Below are positions 44,878 through 57,224 of a DNA stretch of 64,000 nt, in pieces. The stretch covers positions 1,984,001-2,048,000 of the forward strand of contig JAQSEB010000042.1 in the NCBI GenBank assembly GCA_030063045.1. The letters run 5' to 3'. The first letter of the stretch is position 1, and each line of letters begins with the position of its first letter. The stretch is from Pratylenchus scribneri (lineage: Eukaryota > Nematoda > Chromadorea > Rhabditida > Pratylenchidae). The position numbers and the translations under genes are program-made. A model generated the notes under the pieces. It made no database searches and was not told the DNA's origin. It saw nothing but the letters and a program-made list of their open reading frames with translations.

Positions 44878-47800
44878 ATGATTATTCGAATGCAACAGCT
44901 CATCAAAATCATCCAAAAATTATTCAATTTAGAACTTTACGAAGATCTTTGCCTTTTTGTTGAGCTAAATTTGCCAACAGAGCCATCAAAAATGTTCATG
45001 GATTGTGGTAATATTAATATGAATTTGGACAAATATTAATATTTACATTATTAAAGATGAATTAGATGATGATCAACGTGGCTATATACTTTATTGTTTG
45101 GCCCATTCCTACGCTCAACTTAATCATTTTCCCCAAGCAATAAGAGTAAAACTATATTAAACATTAATTAAATTAATATAAAATTCACATAGAATTATGA
45201 GATGGCAATTCGTTACATTTCAAACATAAAACATCGAAAACTTCAAAATCGCTATGAACATGTGTTGAATACGGCTGAATTACGCTTTCAAATGCATAAA
45301 CTTTATTTGCAAAACCGACAAGAAGAAGAGGTTTTTAAATTTTATTTTTGACCAAATTTCAATTCGTTTAGGCTCTTCATTGTCTTGAATCCATTCCTCG
45401 CGCCGAACTCACTCCAAAAGTGCTTCTTGCAATGGCTCATCTCTGCCATCAATTTGCAAAAACACCAACGCAACAATCACAAACCAATCGAGCACTTTTT
45501 AACAAACGAGCCGAAGTTCCGAATATTAGAATTGTCAATTATTACAAGTTCATTTTTATTCTAAACATTTTTGTTATATTTTCTCATTCATAGAGCCATA
45601 GTCAAAGATGTACCGGAAGCCATATATTGTCAAAGTTATTTAATTTCGGTTGGTGTAATCAAAGCAAATCAAAAGATTCTGCATGGCGATCAGCAACAAT
45701 ACAAAGAAAATGAAAATTTATTTATGACATCCGAAATGCGTCTTTGGAATGAGGTCAAGCAATTACAGGCTCAAAAATGTTATTTGGAAGCAGCAAAATT
45801 GCTCGACAATCCGCCAAATGGAAGTAAACTTAGGTTTGTCGCATTTTAAAACTTAAATATTGATTATTTGGGCATCGCGGAGGCATTAAAATTTAATTTA
45901 CAATTTAAAATTAAATTTAAATTAAGATTTTTATTGGAACAAGCTCGTTTTTACCGGATGAATGGAGATCATCAAAAAGCATTGGCGTGTTACCAACAAG
46001 CACATTTACTCGATTCAACAAATGCCGAGGGAATGGATGCATTTGCTGCTCTCCTTGGAATGGTAATCACACATTGCTGAATTAGTGATTAATCTTAAAT
46101 TCATTAAAAAAGCACAACAATTCCCAACAAATTCAACGTGAACTCGATTCACTGGCAGGAAAAATGCTCAATTCAAATCCCCGTCGACCCGAATCATTTG
46201 TATTTTTTAAAAAAATAATTATTATTTTAATTAACCAACATTTTAAGGTCATTTATGGTTGGGCACAAAGGCAAAGTCATCGGGCAAATGAAGCAAAGTT
46301 ATTCGCACAGAGGGGAGAACAACTTGCTACGGTTTTCTTTAGCTTAAATTATAATTAATAATATTAAATTATAGAGAAGAGGACAGCAACGAAGTGAATG
46401 TTGTTTGCTAAAAGCCCAACTTTTGTTCGATACAAGAAGGCATAAGGTATAATTGAATGATTCACTGTATAATTTTTTAATATTTAAGGAAATGGAAACT
46501 GTTTTGGCCGATGCTCTGCACAATGATTCCACAAATACGGCCATTTATTCTCTTTACATTCAAATGTTCATTGCACAAGTATTTTTAAGTCAATACGTTA
46601 ATTAAAATTCAATTTTAATTTTAGAAACGTTATGCGGAAGCCCAGCGGATGGCCAAAACATCGATGAAATTTGTAGGCGAACAAAACCACCAAATTCGAT
46701 TTTTGCTGGCCCAAGCATTGGCCGATGATCCAACTGACGGCGGAATAGTTTGTGAAAATTACTAAATAAATAATTCATCCGAAAATTTAGTCCGGGGCGG
46801 AAAATGCCATAAATATTTTAGAAAGAATGGTCCAAGGAGGCCATCTCACTTTGGATCCTCTTCTGTTGCTTTCTCGTCTTTATGATCGGCAACAAAAATA
46901 TGAAAAAGCAATTGCACTTCTTAATCGATTCAAAGAGGTTTTTACCCAATTTTCTCTAATATTTTAAATGAATTTTCAGAGTTATGGCGATCCACGAATT
47001 CATCGAGAATTGGGCGATCTTCTCTCAAAAACCAATCGACCCGGAGAAGCATTGGGCGAATATGGGCAGGCAATGGGCAGTTTAGACGGATCGGACACAT
47101 CAGCAAAAGTAAATAGTATTATAAATAAAAATATTTAAAATGGCATTTGTTCCATTTCGCGGTCTAAATAAAAATGACCGTGATTAATTAAAATGCCAAA
47201 ATTAAATTTATTATGTTTCCTGTTTGATATTGTTGTTTGAAATGGTGCCAATTGCCTGAAAATGATAAGGCAATACTTTTCAAGAAAAGATTTATGGTGT
47301 TTTGAGCAACACACAATGAAAATAAAAAAATAATAATTTTTTAAAATTAATTTAAAATTTTAGATAATCAATTTAATGGGTGGATTTACAACCCCACAAT
47401 GTGCCGTGAACGCTGCTTTTGAGAATGGTGGCGGTGGAATTGCCGGGGGCAGCAGCGGCGCTGGTCCAGCCGATTCCAGAGGAATTCGAATAATGCCTCC
47501 ACCGGTGACCCGAGTGACCAGGCGAACGGCCATAAATCAACATGAACAGCTTCGACGACTTCGAGGTCAAAATACTGACTTAAAATGTTCTCATCAGTTT
47601 CACAAATTAAGGAATGGGAACATTATCGGCTACCGGATCGATGGGAGGAAGCAGCGGTGGTAGCACACGAATTGGAACACAAACTCGCCGATTGACGATG
47701 AATAGCCGCGGGGCAGGTCCAAGCAGCAGCAATAGCAGTGGCAGTGGACGGAGTGAAATGTTGGTGGCCAGTGGACTTTCGCCGGTGCTTGCCCCACTTC

Positions 47801-48506
47801 ATTTTGACGATGATCAACAACATGAAGGGAATGGAACATCGGCGGAAGTAGTGGATGAAACCAGCGATGAGGTTCTCAAATTATTTTTATTAATATTTTG
47901 ATTTAATCATAGGGATCTGATTCATCGCAATTGAGTTTGGACGATGAAGATGGCACAAATGCGGATAACACTGAAAGCCACCACCAACATTCCTCCTCAT
48001 CAACTCCTTTGGAACAATCTCGTGCCATCGATAACAGCAGCCAAGGAAATGGGACCGATCTTCGGGACATGGTCAGAGGCATTCAACGCTATTTGGCCGC
48101 AAATCGTTCCCCCAGTGATGCAACCTCAACAACCTCAGCCGCAACAACTTCAGCCATCCGAAACAGAGAAGCACAAAGACAGCATCGTCAACAACATCGT
48201 CAATCGGCGGCTGGCAGTAGCAGAGCCGGAACAATAACATCGACGACCACTGTTCAACAAAGATTGGCCACAATGTCCAGTTTCGATGATGGTAAGTCAA
48301 GAGTGGAATCAATTTTCATTCATTTATTTCTGTTTATTTTTAAAGATGTCGATTTTGTGCCATTAATTGCCGATGAGCCACTGATGGAGAGGGATGTTCC
48401 AATGATGCGAATTGAGGATGAAGGTGGCAGCCGTATGAGCATTGACAATTCTGGTGGTGGCGATCTTCTCATTTTATCCGAAGATGATGAGGAAATGAAC
48501 AATTAA
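44878..48506 (+). CDS. apc7: anaphase-promoting complex subunit 7 (TPR protein)
   Basis: Scaffold TPR subunit of the APC/C ubiquitin ligase. From ATG 44878 many short exons read to TAA 48504-48506. Features shared with animal APC7: EEALHCLESIPRAELTPKVL, the TPR LLEQARFYRMNGDHQKALAC with YQQAHLLDSTNAEGMDAFAA, MFIAQKRYAEAQRMAKTSM, and QKYEKAIALLNRFKESYGDP followed by RIHRELGDLLSKTNRPGEAL. Each has a position-for-position counterpart in vertebrate APC7. After the TPR array, from about 47365, lies a long Ser/Gly/Gln-rich disordered tail ending LILSEDDEEMNN, longer than the short acidic tail of vertebrate APC7. A 250-nt intron (about 47110-47363) separates tail from TPRs. A related TPR subunit (CDC27, CDC23) is less likely. 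Confidence 0.8.
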
Positions 48507-48837
48507 ATCAAAAATTCTTTCATGGATGCTTGAATTGCGAGCATTTGCATATTTCTTTTTAAACTAACCCGTAATCATCTAAGCGAATATTCTTTTTTCC
48601 ATTTCCTTTCAACATTTATTCTTTTCCCCAAAATTCATTTGATTTTTTCTAATTTTGTTCTTTGGTATTTTTAAAAAAATATTTGAATTGTTTAAAATCA
48701 TTCATTCATTCAAAATTGTTTGGATAGTTAAATTGATAAATAAAGATGGCGTATAAATGGGGAGGAATTTATTTATGTGAAAATTTACATTGAAAAAGGA
48801 AAAATTGCTGATTTTAATTGTGTAAAGAATGTTTTTT
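48507..48837. other. APC7 3' flank
   Basis: T-rich spacer with AATAAA near 48739, suited to APC7 polyadenylation, ending at the satellite array. Confidence 0.4.
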
Positions 48838-50456
48838 AAGGAAAAACATGTTGCGGATTGTTAAAACATTTGTAAAAACATTTTTTAATCGAAAAATATG
48901 TTGTGGATTGTAACATTTTTGGATTGTAAAATATTTTGTGGTTGTAAAACATTTTGTTTAAAACATTTTCTAAATGAAAAACATGTTGTGGATTTGTAAA
49001 ACATTTTGTGGATTGTAAAACATTTTTGGATTGTAAAACATTTTGTGGATTGTAAAACATTTTGTGGTTGTAAAACATTTTGTGGATTGTAAAACATTTT
49101 GTGGTTGTAAAACATTTTGTGGATTGTAAAATATTTTGTGGATTGTAAAATATTTTGTGGATTGTAAAATATTTTGTGGATTGTAAAATATTTTGTGGAT
49201 TGTAAAACATTTTGTGGTTGTAAAACATTTTGTGGTTGTAAAACATTTTGTGGATTGTAAAACATTTTGTGGTTGTAAAACATTTTGTGGATTGTAAAAT
49301 ATTTTGTGGATTGTAAAATATTTTGTGGATTGTAAAATATTTTGTGGATTGTAAAACATTTTGTGGATTGTAAAACATTTTGTGGATTGTAAAACATTTT
49401 GTGGATTGTAAAACATTTTGTGGATTGTAAAACATTTTGTGGATTGTAAAACATTTTGTGGATTGTAAAACATTTTGTGGATTGTAAAACATTTTGTGGA
49501 TTGTAAAACATTTTTGGATTGTAAAACATTTTGTGGATTGTAAAACATTTTGTGGATTGTAAAACATTTTGTGGATTGTAAAACATTTTGTGGATTGTAA
49601 AACATTTTGTGGATTGTAAAACATTTTGTGGATTGTAAAACATTTTGTGGATTGTAAAACATTTTGTGGATTGTAAAATATTTTTGGATTGTAAAACATT
49701 TTTGGATTGTAAAACATTTTTGGATTGTAAAACATTTTGTGGATTGTAAAACATTTTGTGGATTGTAAAACATTTTGTGGATTGTAAAACATTTTGTGGA
49801 TTGTAAAACATTTTTGGATTGTAAAACATTTTGTGGATTGTAAAACAGATTGTAAAACATTTTGTGGATTGTAAAACATTTTTGGATTGTAAAATATTTT
49901 GTGGATTGTAAAACATTTTGTGGATTGTAAAACATTTTGTGGATTGTAAAACATTTTGTGGATTGTAAAACATTTTGTGGATTGTAAAACATTTTGTGGA
50001 TTGTAAAACATTTTGTGGATTGTAAAACATTTTGTGGATTGTAAAACATTTTTGGATTGTAAAACATTTTTGGATTGTAAAACATTTTGTGGATTGTAAA
50101 ATATTTTGTGGATTGTAAAACATTTTGTGGATTGTAAAACATTTTTGGATTGTAAAACATTTTGTGGATTGTAAAACATTTTGTGGATTGTAAAATATTT
50201 TGTGGATTGTAAAATATTTTGTGGATTGTAAAACATTTTGTGGATTGTAAAACATTTTGTGGATTGTAAAACATTTTGTGGATTGTAAAACATTTTGTGG
50301 ATTGTAAAACATTTTGTGGATTGTAAAACATGTTGTGGATTGTAAAACATTTTGTGGATTGTAAAACATTTTGTGGATTGTAAAACATTTTGTGGATTGT
50401 AAAACATTTTGTGGATTGTAAAACATTTTGTGGATTGTAAAACATGTTGTGGATTG
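48838..50456. repeat. 19-bp satellite array with higher-order structure, about 85 units
   Basis: 1.6 kb of tandem 19-mers of type ACATTTTGTGGATTGTAAA. Variants are ATATTTTGTGG..., an 18-mer lacking a G (ACATTTTTGG...) and an 18-mer GTGGTTGTAAA form. Variant order repeats: a block of GTGGTTG units followed by four ATATTTTG units occurs at about 49050-49200 and again at 49210-49360, a higher-order duplication. The unit has no minus-strand stop in any frame and 19 is not divisible by 3, so all three minus frames stay open for over 500 codons. This is an artefact, not a gene. It lies between convergent genes. Confidence 0.95.
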
Positions 50457-50948
50457 TTGGAAATTTTATTGAACAAATTTTATTTTTCATCTACAATCCC
50501 CTCATATATTTGAAAACCCTATCTGTAGCCCTCTCTAGATGGTCTTCTAGAGCCCCCAGGGATGTTAAATATTAGTAGGATTACGGTATCTTGAATTCAG
50601 AACCTTTTAGTGAATGAACTTTTTAGACTTTTTCAAGGCAAAATAAGAAATAATGAAATTTGAATAAACCAACAAATATTTGATCCTCTCATTCATGTGA
50701 AAAACGAACTAAAACATGACAATAAATAATCCATGTGTTTTTCTCAAAATTTTCATTTCGCCGCCACCTTTGCCTAATAAAATAATCCGTCTGATTCACG
50801 AAAACACAAAGAAAAATATATTTCTGTGAACATTTACTCGAAAGAAAAGCATAAAAGGTACAATTTCTTTCATTAAATCAAAGAAAATACAAAAATATCA
50901 AATATTGAGGTGGAAAATTGTGCATTTTAATTTTAAGATATGGGAAAT
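50457..50948. other. spacer between satellite and tail-anchored protein gene
   Basis: Holds the minus-strand gene's 3' flank. A short self-complementary stretch (CTCTAGATGGTCTTCTAGAG near 50532) is the only structure noticed. Confidence 0.35.
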
Positions 50949-52651
50949 TCAGACAAAATAAATGGCCATAAGTAAGAATCCAATGAATCCAAGCGCAACC
51001 AATGAAATGACCAGCCAAAGGATTAAGGCCGAACCTCCACAACAAAATTCGCAACACGCGCCCCCGAATGTTTCATCCCCGAATTCGGCCATCATTATTT
51101 TACGCTGTTTTTTCTCCAAACGCTCCGATTCCTTTAAATGTGACAAAATTGAAAATTTAATTTGAATTGTGATTTGACCTTTAGGGCATATTTAAATGCC
51201 TTATAGTCCAACGGTGTCGTTCCCGGATGGGGCAAAGTTGCTGCAGTGTAATAGAAGGGAGGAGGCGGGGGTGGTGGTCCCGGGATTGGTTGATACCAAA
51301 TTGGAGTGGCCAACTGCCAAATTTGAGAATTTATTATCTAAATAATGTTCACTCTTTATTCCACCTGTCCTACATCCATTGGAAGGATCATTGAATGCCG
51401 TTGGGTGGCCATGGCTTCCGGCTGCTGATGGCCCATTTGGCCACCGCCTTCATAAAGGACCAATTGGCCACCGCCGCCATTTAGGCCACCTCCGGCCAAA
51501 CTCAAATTACTGCAACTTCCGCAACGCATTGGCATTGAATTGTGCTGTTGGGCAGCAGGTGTTCCCCCAATGCTGCCATTCGGATAGCTGGACATTTGTT
51601 GATGATGGGAATGGGTGGCAGCAAATGAACGAGATCTTATTTGGGAGGGGAGGATGAATTAATTTTGAAAAAATTGAAAAATTTAACAAAAAATGCAAGC
51701 ATCCTACTTATTCATTCTTGATAATTGTGTGAAGGGAACTAGAGGGGGATGATTTTGATGGGATGACCCAATTTAATTTAATCGGGCATCCTCCCATCCA
51801 TTCATTCCAATTTTCAATTCCAACCCATCTCGAGTATCCATTCCCCCACACTCCATCATTTTGTTGAATGGACCAACCAAAAATTTAGGGCATCATTATC
51901 CCTAATAATTCCAAACAAATTGATCATTCAAAAAGCAAATTGACTAAACCAAATTGGTCATATCCTAAACCAAATTCGGGGCGGAAATTCGCGAATCCAA
52001 ATGATTGATTGCGCCAAAAAATAAATGAAAAATGTGTGATTGATGGCTTTCAATGCGCTTTATCCTATCATAATCATCACATTTCAATTCCCCGGGGTTA
52101 TTTTATTTTATTGAATTCACCTCCTAGCCTGGAGTGATTGGGCATCGAATTGACTGCCCCCACCAAAATTGAGGGGAGGCCCAGCGGCCCTTCGGCGTTG
52201 ATGATGTCCTCCATCTGCAGAAGGCGGCGAATCCAATGGCATTTGTTGTTGACTATTGCGGAATGCAGCGTTTTGTTGGTGCAATTTTTTGTTGGCGTCA
52301 CACTTATTCCGCTGAATTCAAAATTTTAGTTTAAATATTTAATTTTAATGAAATTTTTGGAATTTATTTTTGGCACACCGTGGAGAAGGTAACCGAAGGT
52401 TCACGGGACACGCTGGTGCCCCCATTATTTTGGTCTTCATTTCCATCCAACATTTTGGATTGTCGCCGATTCAGAATTGGCGTTTGCTGCTGGCCATCAA
52501 CAATTTGATCGGCTCCAGCTGTTTTTGGAATGATTGGTCGTCCATTTGGCTGCCGATTTTCCGAAGATTGTTCTTCTTCTGGGGCAGCCGGTTTTTCCGT
52601 CAATTTTTCCCCAACCATTTGCGAAGATTGCCCAACCGCGGGCGAAAACAT
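50949..52651 (-). CDS. tail-anchored membrane protein of unknown function
   Basis: Minus-strand exons: ATG 52651 to about 52372, then about 52317-52124, 51637 to about 51363, about 51311-51183, and 51134 to TCA 50949-50951. The N-terminal two thirds are disordered, with Gln/Gly/Pro-rich tracts and a possible Arg-Ser site (ARRSRSF). The conserved-looking part is C-terminal: PIPGPPPPPPPFYYTAATLP, HPGTTPLDYKAFKYALKESE, RLEKKQRKIMMAEFGDETFG, then a Cys cluster (ACCEFCCGG) and one hydrophobic helix of about 23 residues (LILWLVISLVALGFIGFLLM) ending IYFV. That arrangement suggests a C-tail-anchored, possibly palmitoylated protein facing the cytosol. I do not recognise the family. The intron from about 52123 to 51638 is unusually long (about 490 nt). 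Confidence 0.7.
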
Positions 52652-53592
52652 TTATTACTCAAAATGGCAGTAATCAAACAAAATGGATGGAATCCATTTT
52701 AGTCAAATTTTTTGGGAGAGGATATTCACTTATGAAAATTGTGGGTAAGGAATTGGAATTGGTGAAATGCGATAGAAGGATTGGATTGAGAGAATTGGCG
52801 CCTCAAAATATTTGGCGGGTTTTGGGACTGGCTGGCAGCAGGGATTGGCGAGATTGGCAAGGAATTGAGTGGATGGATGGGATGGATGATTAATTGGCGC
52901 AGCAGAAACAAACGAAATTTGGGGATGAACTGAACTGGATGGGGGGAGGAATTTGGCGGAATTGGAACCACTGGGATTTGAATGAATTGAAGGGAATATG
53001 ATGTCGTAAATTTGACGAAAATAAAAAGGAAATGAGGAGGTAAACCGGAAGAAATGCCAGAATAAAAAATTAAGTTAATCCAGCTAATAAAGATGGACTT
53101 GAATAAGATGGTTGAAAGATGATAAGTTTTTGCAATTTTGGAAGGATTAAAATCGTAAAATGAGATCAAAAAAGGAGATTAGAGAGGAAAGGAAATAAAT
53201 TGGAATTCAGAAGCTAAAAAAGTTGGTTGATGTTTGCTTTTGGGCAAATCAAACAATGAATGAAGGTTATCCAAATATAGTGGGTTTTTACGGAGGAAAT
53301 GTTCAAAAATGGACAGTAGAATGATTTGACATAAAATGGTTTAATAATATTCAATTGAATGGAGGAGGAAATAATGTGGGAGGAGGTCACAAAATGAACC
53401 CTAAAATTGAGTTCAACCCAAAAATGGATGTGAGTGGATAAGATCTTTTCCTTCCTCAAAAATGCCCAAAAAAGGTGAAAGGTCATTTTGAGGGAGAGTG
53501 CCCTTTTTGGTTGCTCTTTTCCTTCACCGAAGGGTCAAGGACCCTTCAAATGTGCACCTTTTTTGCTTTCATTTTATTCTTTTTTTTCTTCT
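52652..53592. other. spacer, no gene seen
   Basis: GG/AT-mixed intergenic sequence; ORFs on both strands look like compositional noise (for example 52726-53169). Confidence 0.35.
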
Positions 53593-54306
53593 TTAATTTC
53601 TTCCGACCTGCTGTTGTGGTGGATTTAGCCGTGGCAAAATTTCTTCGGCCGGCACAGTGGTTCCAGTGGATTCTGAATCAAAATCGAGGGAAACGGTACG
53701 AGAAGAATGCGACCTTTGAATGAATGGGAATGAGGGATTTATTCAAAAGTGTGGGAATTTAGAAACCCCAAAAGTAGTGGAAAATTCGATGAATTTTGGC
53801 GCCGTTGTTTTGCCCCCAAAAATGCGCAACCACGAGAAGCAGCAGCAGAAGGTCGAAATTGAGCCAAAGGCGAGGCAAACGAGGAGTTGGCTTCGTCCAA
53901 AGGCAATGAAGAAGAGGAATTGGGGGCAAATGGACGACGATTTGTTGGTTGGGGGAGGAATGGGGGTTGAGGGGAATCGCCGAAGAAGAGAAAACGGCGA
54001 AGCCCTGCCGGGGAGGGAAATTGGATGATTTTATCGAAATTGGAAATTGGTTGGATTTGCCGGTTTTTTTTGCTTGCCTTTATTCGGGGATTGTCGACTT
54101 GGAAGGGCGCTGGAATTGGCGGATGGAGGCGTAAAATAAACGCATCGGCCATTTGGCATCGTGGTCGGCGCCTCCCGAACTAAATCGGCAATTGGGACGG
54201 TGGAATTGTCGTCGGAATTGGGCGAATTTGTGGAATTGGCAGAACTCGATGGATTGGCCAATTTGTCAATTTCTTTGGGAGGAGACCATCGACGACGAGA
54301 TGGCAT
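53593..54306 (-). CDS. proline/serine-rich disordered protein, unknown function, with GC-AG intron
   Basis: Three exons, 54306-54078, 54004-53767 and 53713-53593, join into a 195-aa frame starting MPSRRRWSPPKEIDKL and ending LPRLNPPQQQVGRN. The first intron (54077-54005, 73 nt) uses GC as donor, AAAG|GCAAGC, close to the GC-donor consensus AG|GCAAGT. The second (53766-53714) is GT-AG. The protein is basic at the start, then Ser/Pro/Asn-rich throughout (STNSPNSDDNSTV; PPFLPQPTNRRPFAP), with no signal peptide, membrane segment or known domain. Short motifs such as RWSPPKE and YFTPPS could be phosphorylation sites. Support comes from frame continuity across two introns rather than homology. Confidence 0.55.
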
Positions 54307-56400
54307 TTTTAATGGAAATGCCTCTGAAATAAATGCACAAAATTATGCTAAATATTCAACATTAAAAGTCGAATTTATGGCCATTTATGCCAATCAATAT
54401 ATAAAATATATTTTCGCAGGTGGACGCGCACATCGCTTTGGTTGGTCCTTTTTGTATATTGAATGGCCAATTGTTGGTCAGCGTACCACCATTTCCCTGT
54501 GTGAGTTTGGGTGGGTCCCATTACACAGGGATAAAGTGGATGGGAATGGAGGAATGCGCATTTGAATGGAATATGCCATTTCCCCTTCGATTGGCCCCAC
54601 ATTTTTATGGCCGCGCAGGTCATACTCTCTATATTCATCAGAGTAGACCGATGGATGGATGGCCTATTACTGATGTGTCCCCTTGGAATTCGATGGGTGA
54701 ATGGATTATTCAAATTTCAATACTACTTATAATATAAATTCCATGAATTTAAATCATCAAAATTCAGAATATTCCCAAGGGCTATAGTAATAAATTGTAG
54801 TGGTTTCTCCCTTCATTTAATATGAAGAATTTGCGCTCCAAACAAAAAGTTGACTGTGAGGAGGAAATTGTTGGATGAATGATCAAAAGAAGGAGGAGGA
54901 ATGGACCATTCCGGGGACCGGTCATCATCAGCTGCGCACAATCATCAGGCTGGACAAAAAGCGCATTGGCCCATTCATCAATTGGATTGTCCTTTTAGTG
55001 GCGGAATGGGAAGAAAACATTTTTTGTATGGGGAATAATCCCTTTGGGAGGAGGAATTTGGCCAAAAACAAATCCAAAAATCAAATAAAAGTTGGAATTG
55101 GTTAATTTGGATTGGATGATTTGATCTCTTTTGGATTCACAGTCCATTTTTTAATGTATCAATCTTTTTGGATTGATGGCCCATCCATCAATTATTTAAC
55201 AATGATGGATTGAAACTGGAACAACAAAGTTTTTGGGCATAAAAGGTTTAATGGGGAATATGAATGAATGGACATAATTTTGATGGAATATGCCCAATGA
55301 ATGACCCTTTTTAGGGAGAATGACCTTCGGGGGCGAATTGCGGGGCAGGGAAATGGACAATTCTGTGGGAAAGCCAAAAAATGTTGGCAGAAAAAAGAAT
55401 GAAAGATTCATTCATTCTCGCGACCACCGCAAAAGAAGAATTATGCTCATTTCCTCCTCCATTTCCTTCATGGAATTGAAAAGAAGCAGCAGTTGAAGGT
55501 GTGCGCACCGTCAAAATTGCCGATCCGCTCAATTGAACCCAGCGGCAGAAAATGTTGGAATTGGAATTGGGGAGAATTGAATGTTATGGAAAAAGGATAA
55601 TATCCTTCTTCTTCGAGAATAATACATGATTCTTTTTTAATGTAAAAAATAATTAATTAAAAATTTTTAATGGATTGGAGGTGCCCTCCTACTTTCAGTT
55701 TTGTCCCACTTTTTTATGACCTGCGCTAAATTCCACCTATTCATCTGTGAGCCCGCTGATCGGAAATGGCCTTTGGCCAGCATTTTGCTTTTGGGCATTT
55801 CCGTTTTATAGTTCGTCTTCCTTCTGTATGTCTCCGAATTCCATTGGTTTCGTCCTTCCTTCCAATTGGGCCAAATTCTGTTTGCACTTTGCTTCCAAAA
55901 ACTTGTGCATTCATTGAGATTGAGATCCATCTTACTCAAATTCTAACAGTCTCTTCACTATTCCCATCCTCCATGTTTTGATTGTTTAAGAATGTTTTAC
56001 AATTGCCAAATTAAATTCCGCCTAATATTTTTCCATCCATTTGACTCATGTTCCAGTCGAATGCCATTTTTTCACAAATTCGCCAATCATTACCCTATTT
56101 TTTCCCATTTTTCTTAGTCATCTTTTTTCCAAATATTGCCAAAAATACAATAATGGCGAATCTATTGACAATGTTGACGTTTATTGAAAGACAAGGAGGA
56201 GGAGGTATTGCGTGCAATTTTCGAGAAAAACCAAAATAAACCCGTTCATTTATTTATTATGGTCAATGTTCGTCGATCTGTTGGAAGGCAGGCAAAGGGA
56301 GGAATGATTTAGGACAGCAATAAAAATGAAGTATATTTCCCCTATTCGACCTTCATTTCCTTTGGAAATTGAAATCAACTAAATAAACTAACTCACGAAA
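54307..56400. other. spacer with two weak coding candidates
   Basis: No confident gene. On the minus strand an ATG near 54946 opens a frame with a signal-like core (GPFLLLLLIIHPTISSSQ) of about 50 codons. Further along, 55560-55195 holds an open region with a possible 66-nt intron, but all three frames stay open after it, so I could not choose one. Confidence 0.25.
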
Positions 56401-57109
56401 ATGTCCTTCATCAATTTGTCAATTTCCTTAATTTTAATTGGCTTCATTTTCCTCATTGTTTTTGACAATTCCAATGGCCAATGGGGAGGACCACCGCCGC
56501 CTTGGTTTCGCCCTCCTTGGGCTAGAGGAGGAGGAAGAGGAGGATGGGGAGGTGAGAAACAAATCCAACTAATTTATGTATTTTTATGAATTTAAAGGCC
56601 CTCGAGGTTTCGGAGGAGGGCCTGGCGGATTTGGTGGACGTGGAGGCGGTAGAGGCGGTGGAAGAGGCCGTGGAGGAGAAAGTGACGAAGGAGGAATAGG
56701 AGGAGGAAGAGGCGGATGGGGCAATAGCGGAGGTGCTTAAATGGATTGGCCATTTTATAATTTTAAATAATATTTAAAAGGTGGCGGAAGAGGCGGAATG
56801 GGCGGATTTGAAGGAGGTGGAATGGGAGGAAGAAATGGACAAGGCGGATGGGGAGGACGAGGAAGAGGAGGAGGGGATGAAGGAGGATGGGGAGGAAGAG
56901 GACGAGGAGGAGGGGATGAAGGAGGATGGGGAAGCGGAAGAAGAGGAGGAGGAAGTGGATTGGGCCAAGATGGAATTGGAGGCGGAAGAGGAGGACAAGA
57001 AGGCGGATTTGGAGGAAGGGGCGGAGGCCAGGAAAGTGAATGGGAACAAAGGGCAGAAGGAGGAGGAGGAAGCCGAAGAGGAGGAGGACAAAGAGGAGGA
57101 TCAAAATGA
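56401..57109 (+). CDS. secreted glycine-rich protein
   Basis: Three exons, 56401-56551, 56598-56732 and 56781-57109, give 204 aa. Residues 1-27 (SFINLSISLILIGFIFLIVF) form a signal peptide. The rest is Gly/Arg-rich with RGG-type repeats (GGWGGRGRGGGDEGGW occurs twice in tandem) plus scattered Trp, Glu and Asp. Low complexity prevents family assignment; secreted structural (cuticle, eggshell) or gland-secretion roles are possible. A decayed copy follows at 57225. First of a run of small secreted-protein genes on this strand. Confidence 0.75.
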
Positions 57110-57224
57110 CAAACCAACGATGAATTTGAATATTTATCGATGAATTAAAATTGCCAAATTCTTTTATTTTCATTCCCTTTTATTTCTTTGAAAATAAAAA
57201 TAACATCATTTATCCATAAAATTC

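Noticed and set aside
48836..50476. Three overlapping minus-strand ORFs of 506-546 codons
   Set aside because: They are the 19-bp satellite read in three frames; the stop-free unit keeps every frame open, and there are no splice sites, domain or codon preference.
53720..54565. Plus-strand ORFs at 53720-54028 and 54161-54565
   Set aside because: Antisense to, or just past, the spliced disordered-protein gene; the minus-strand model has consistent splice sites.
56755..57173. Proline- and leucine/serine-rich minus-strand ORFs
   Set aside because: They are antisense readings of the glycine-rich secreted gene (GGN codons read backwards).
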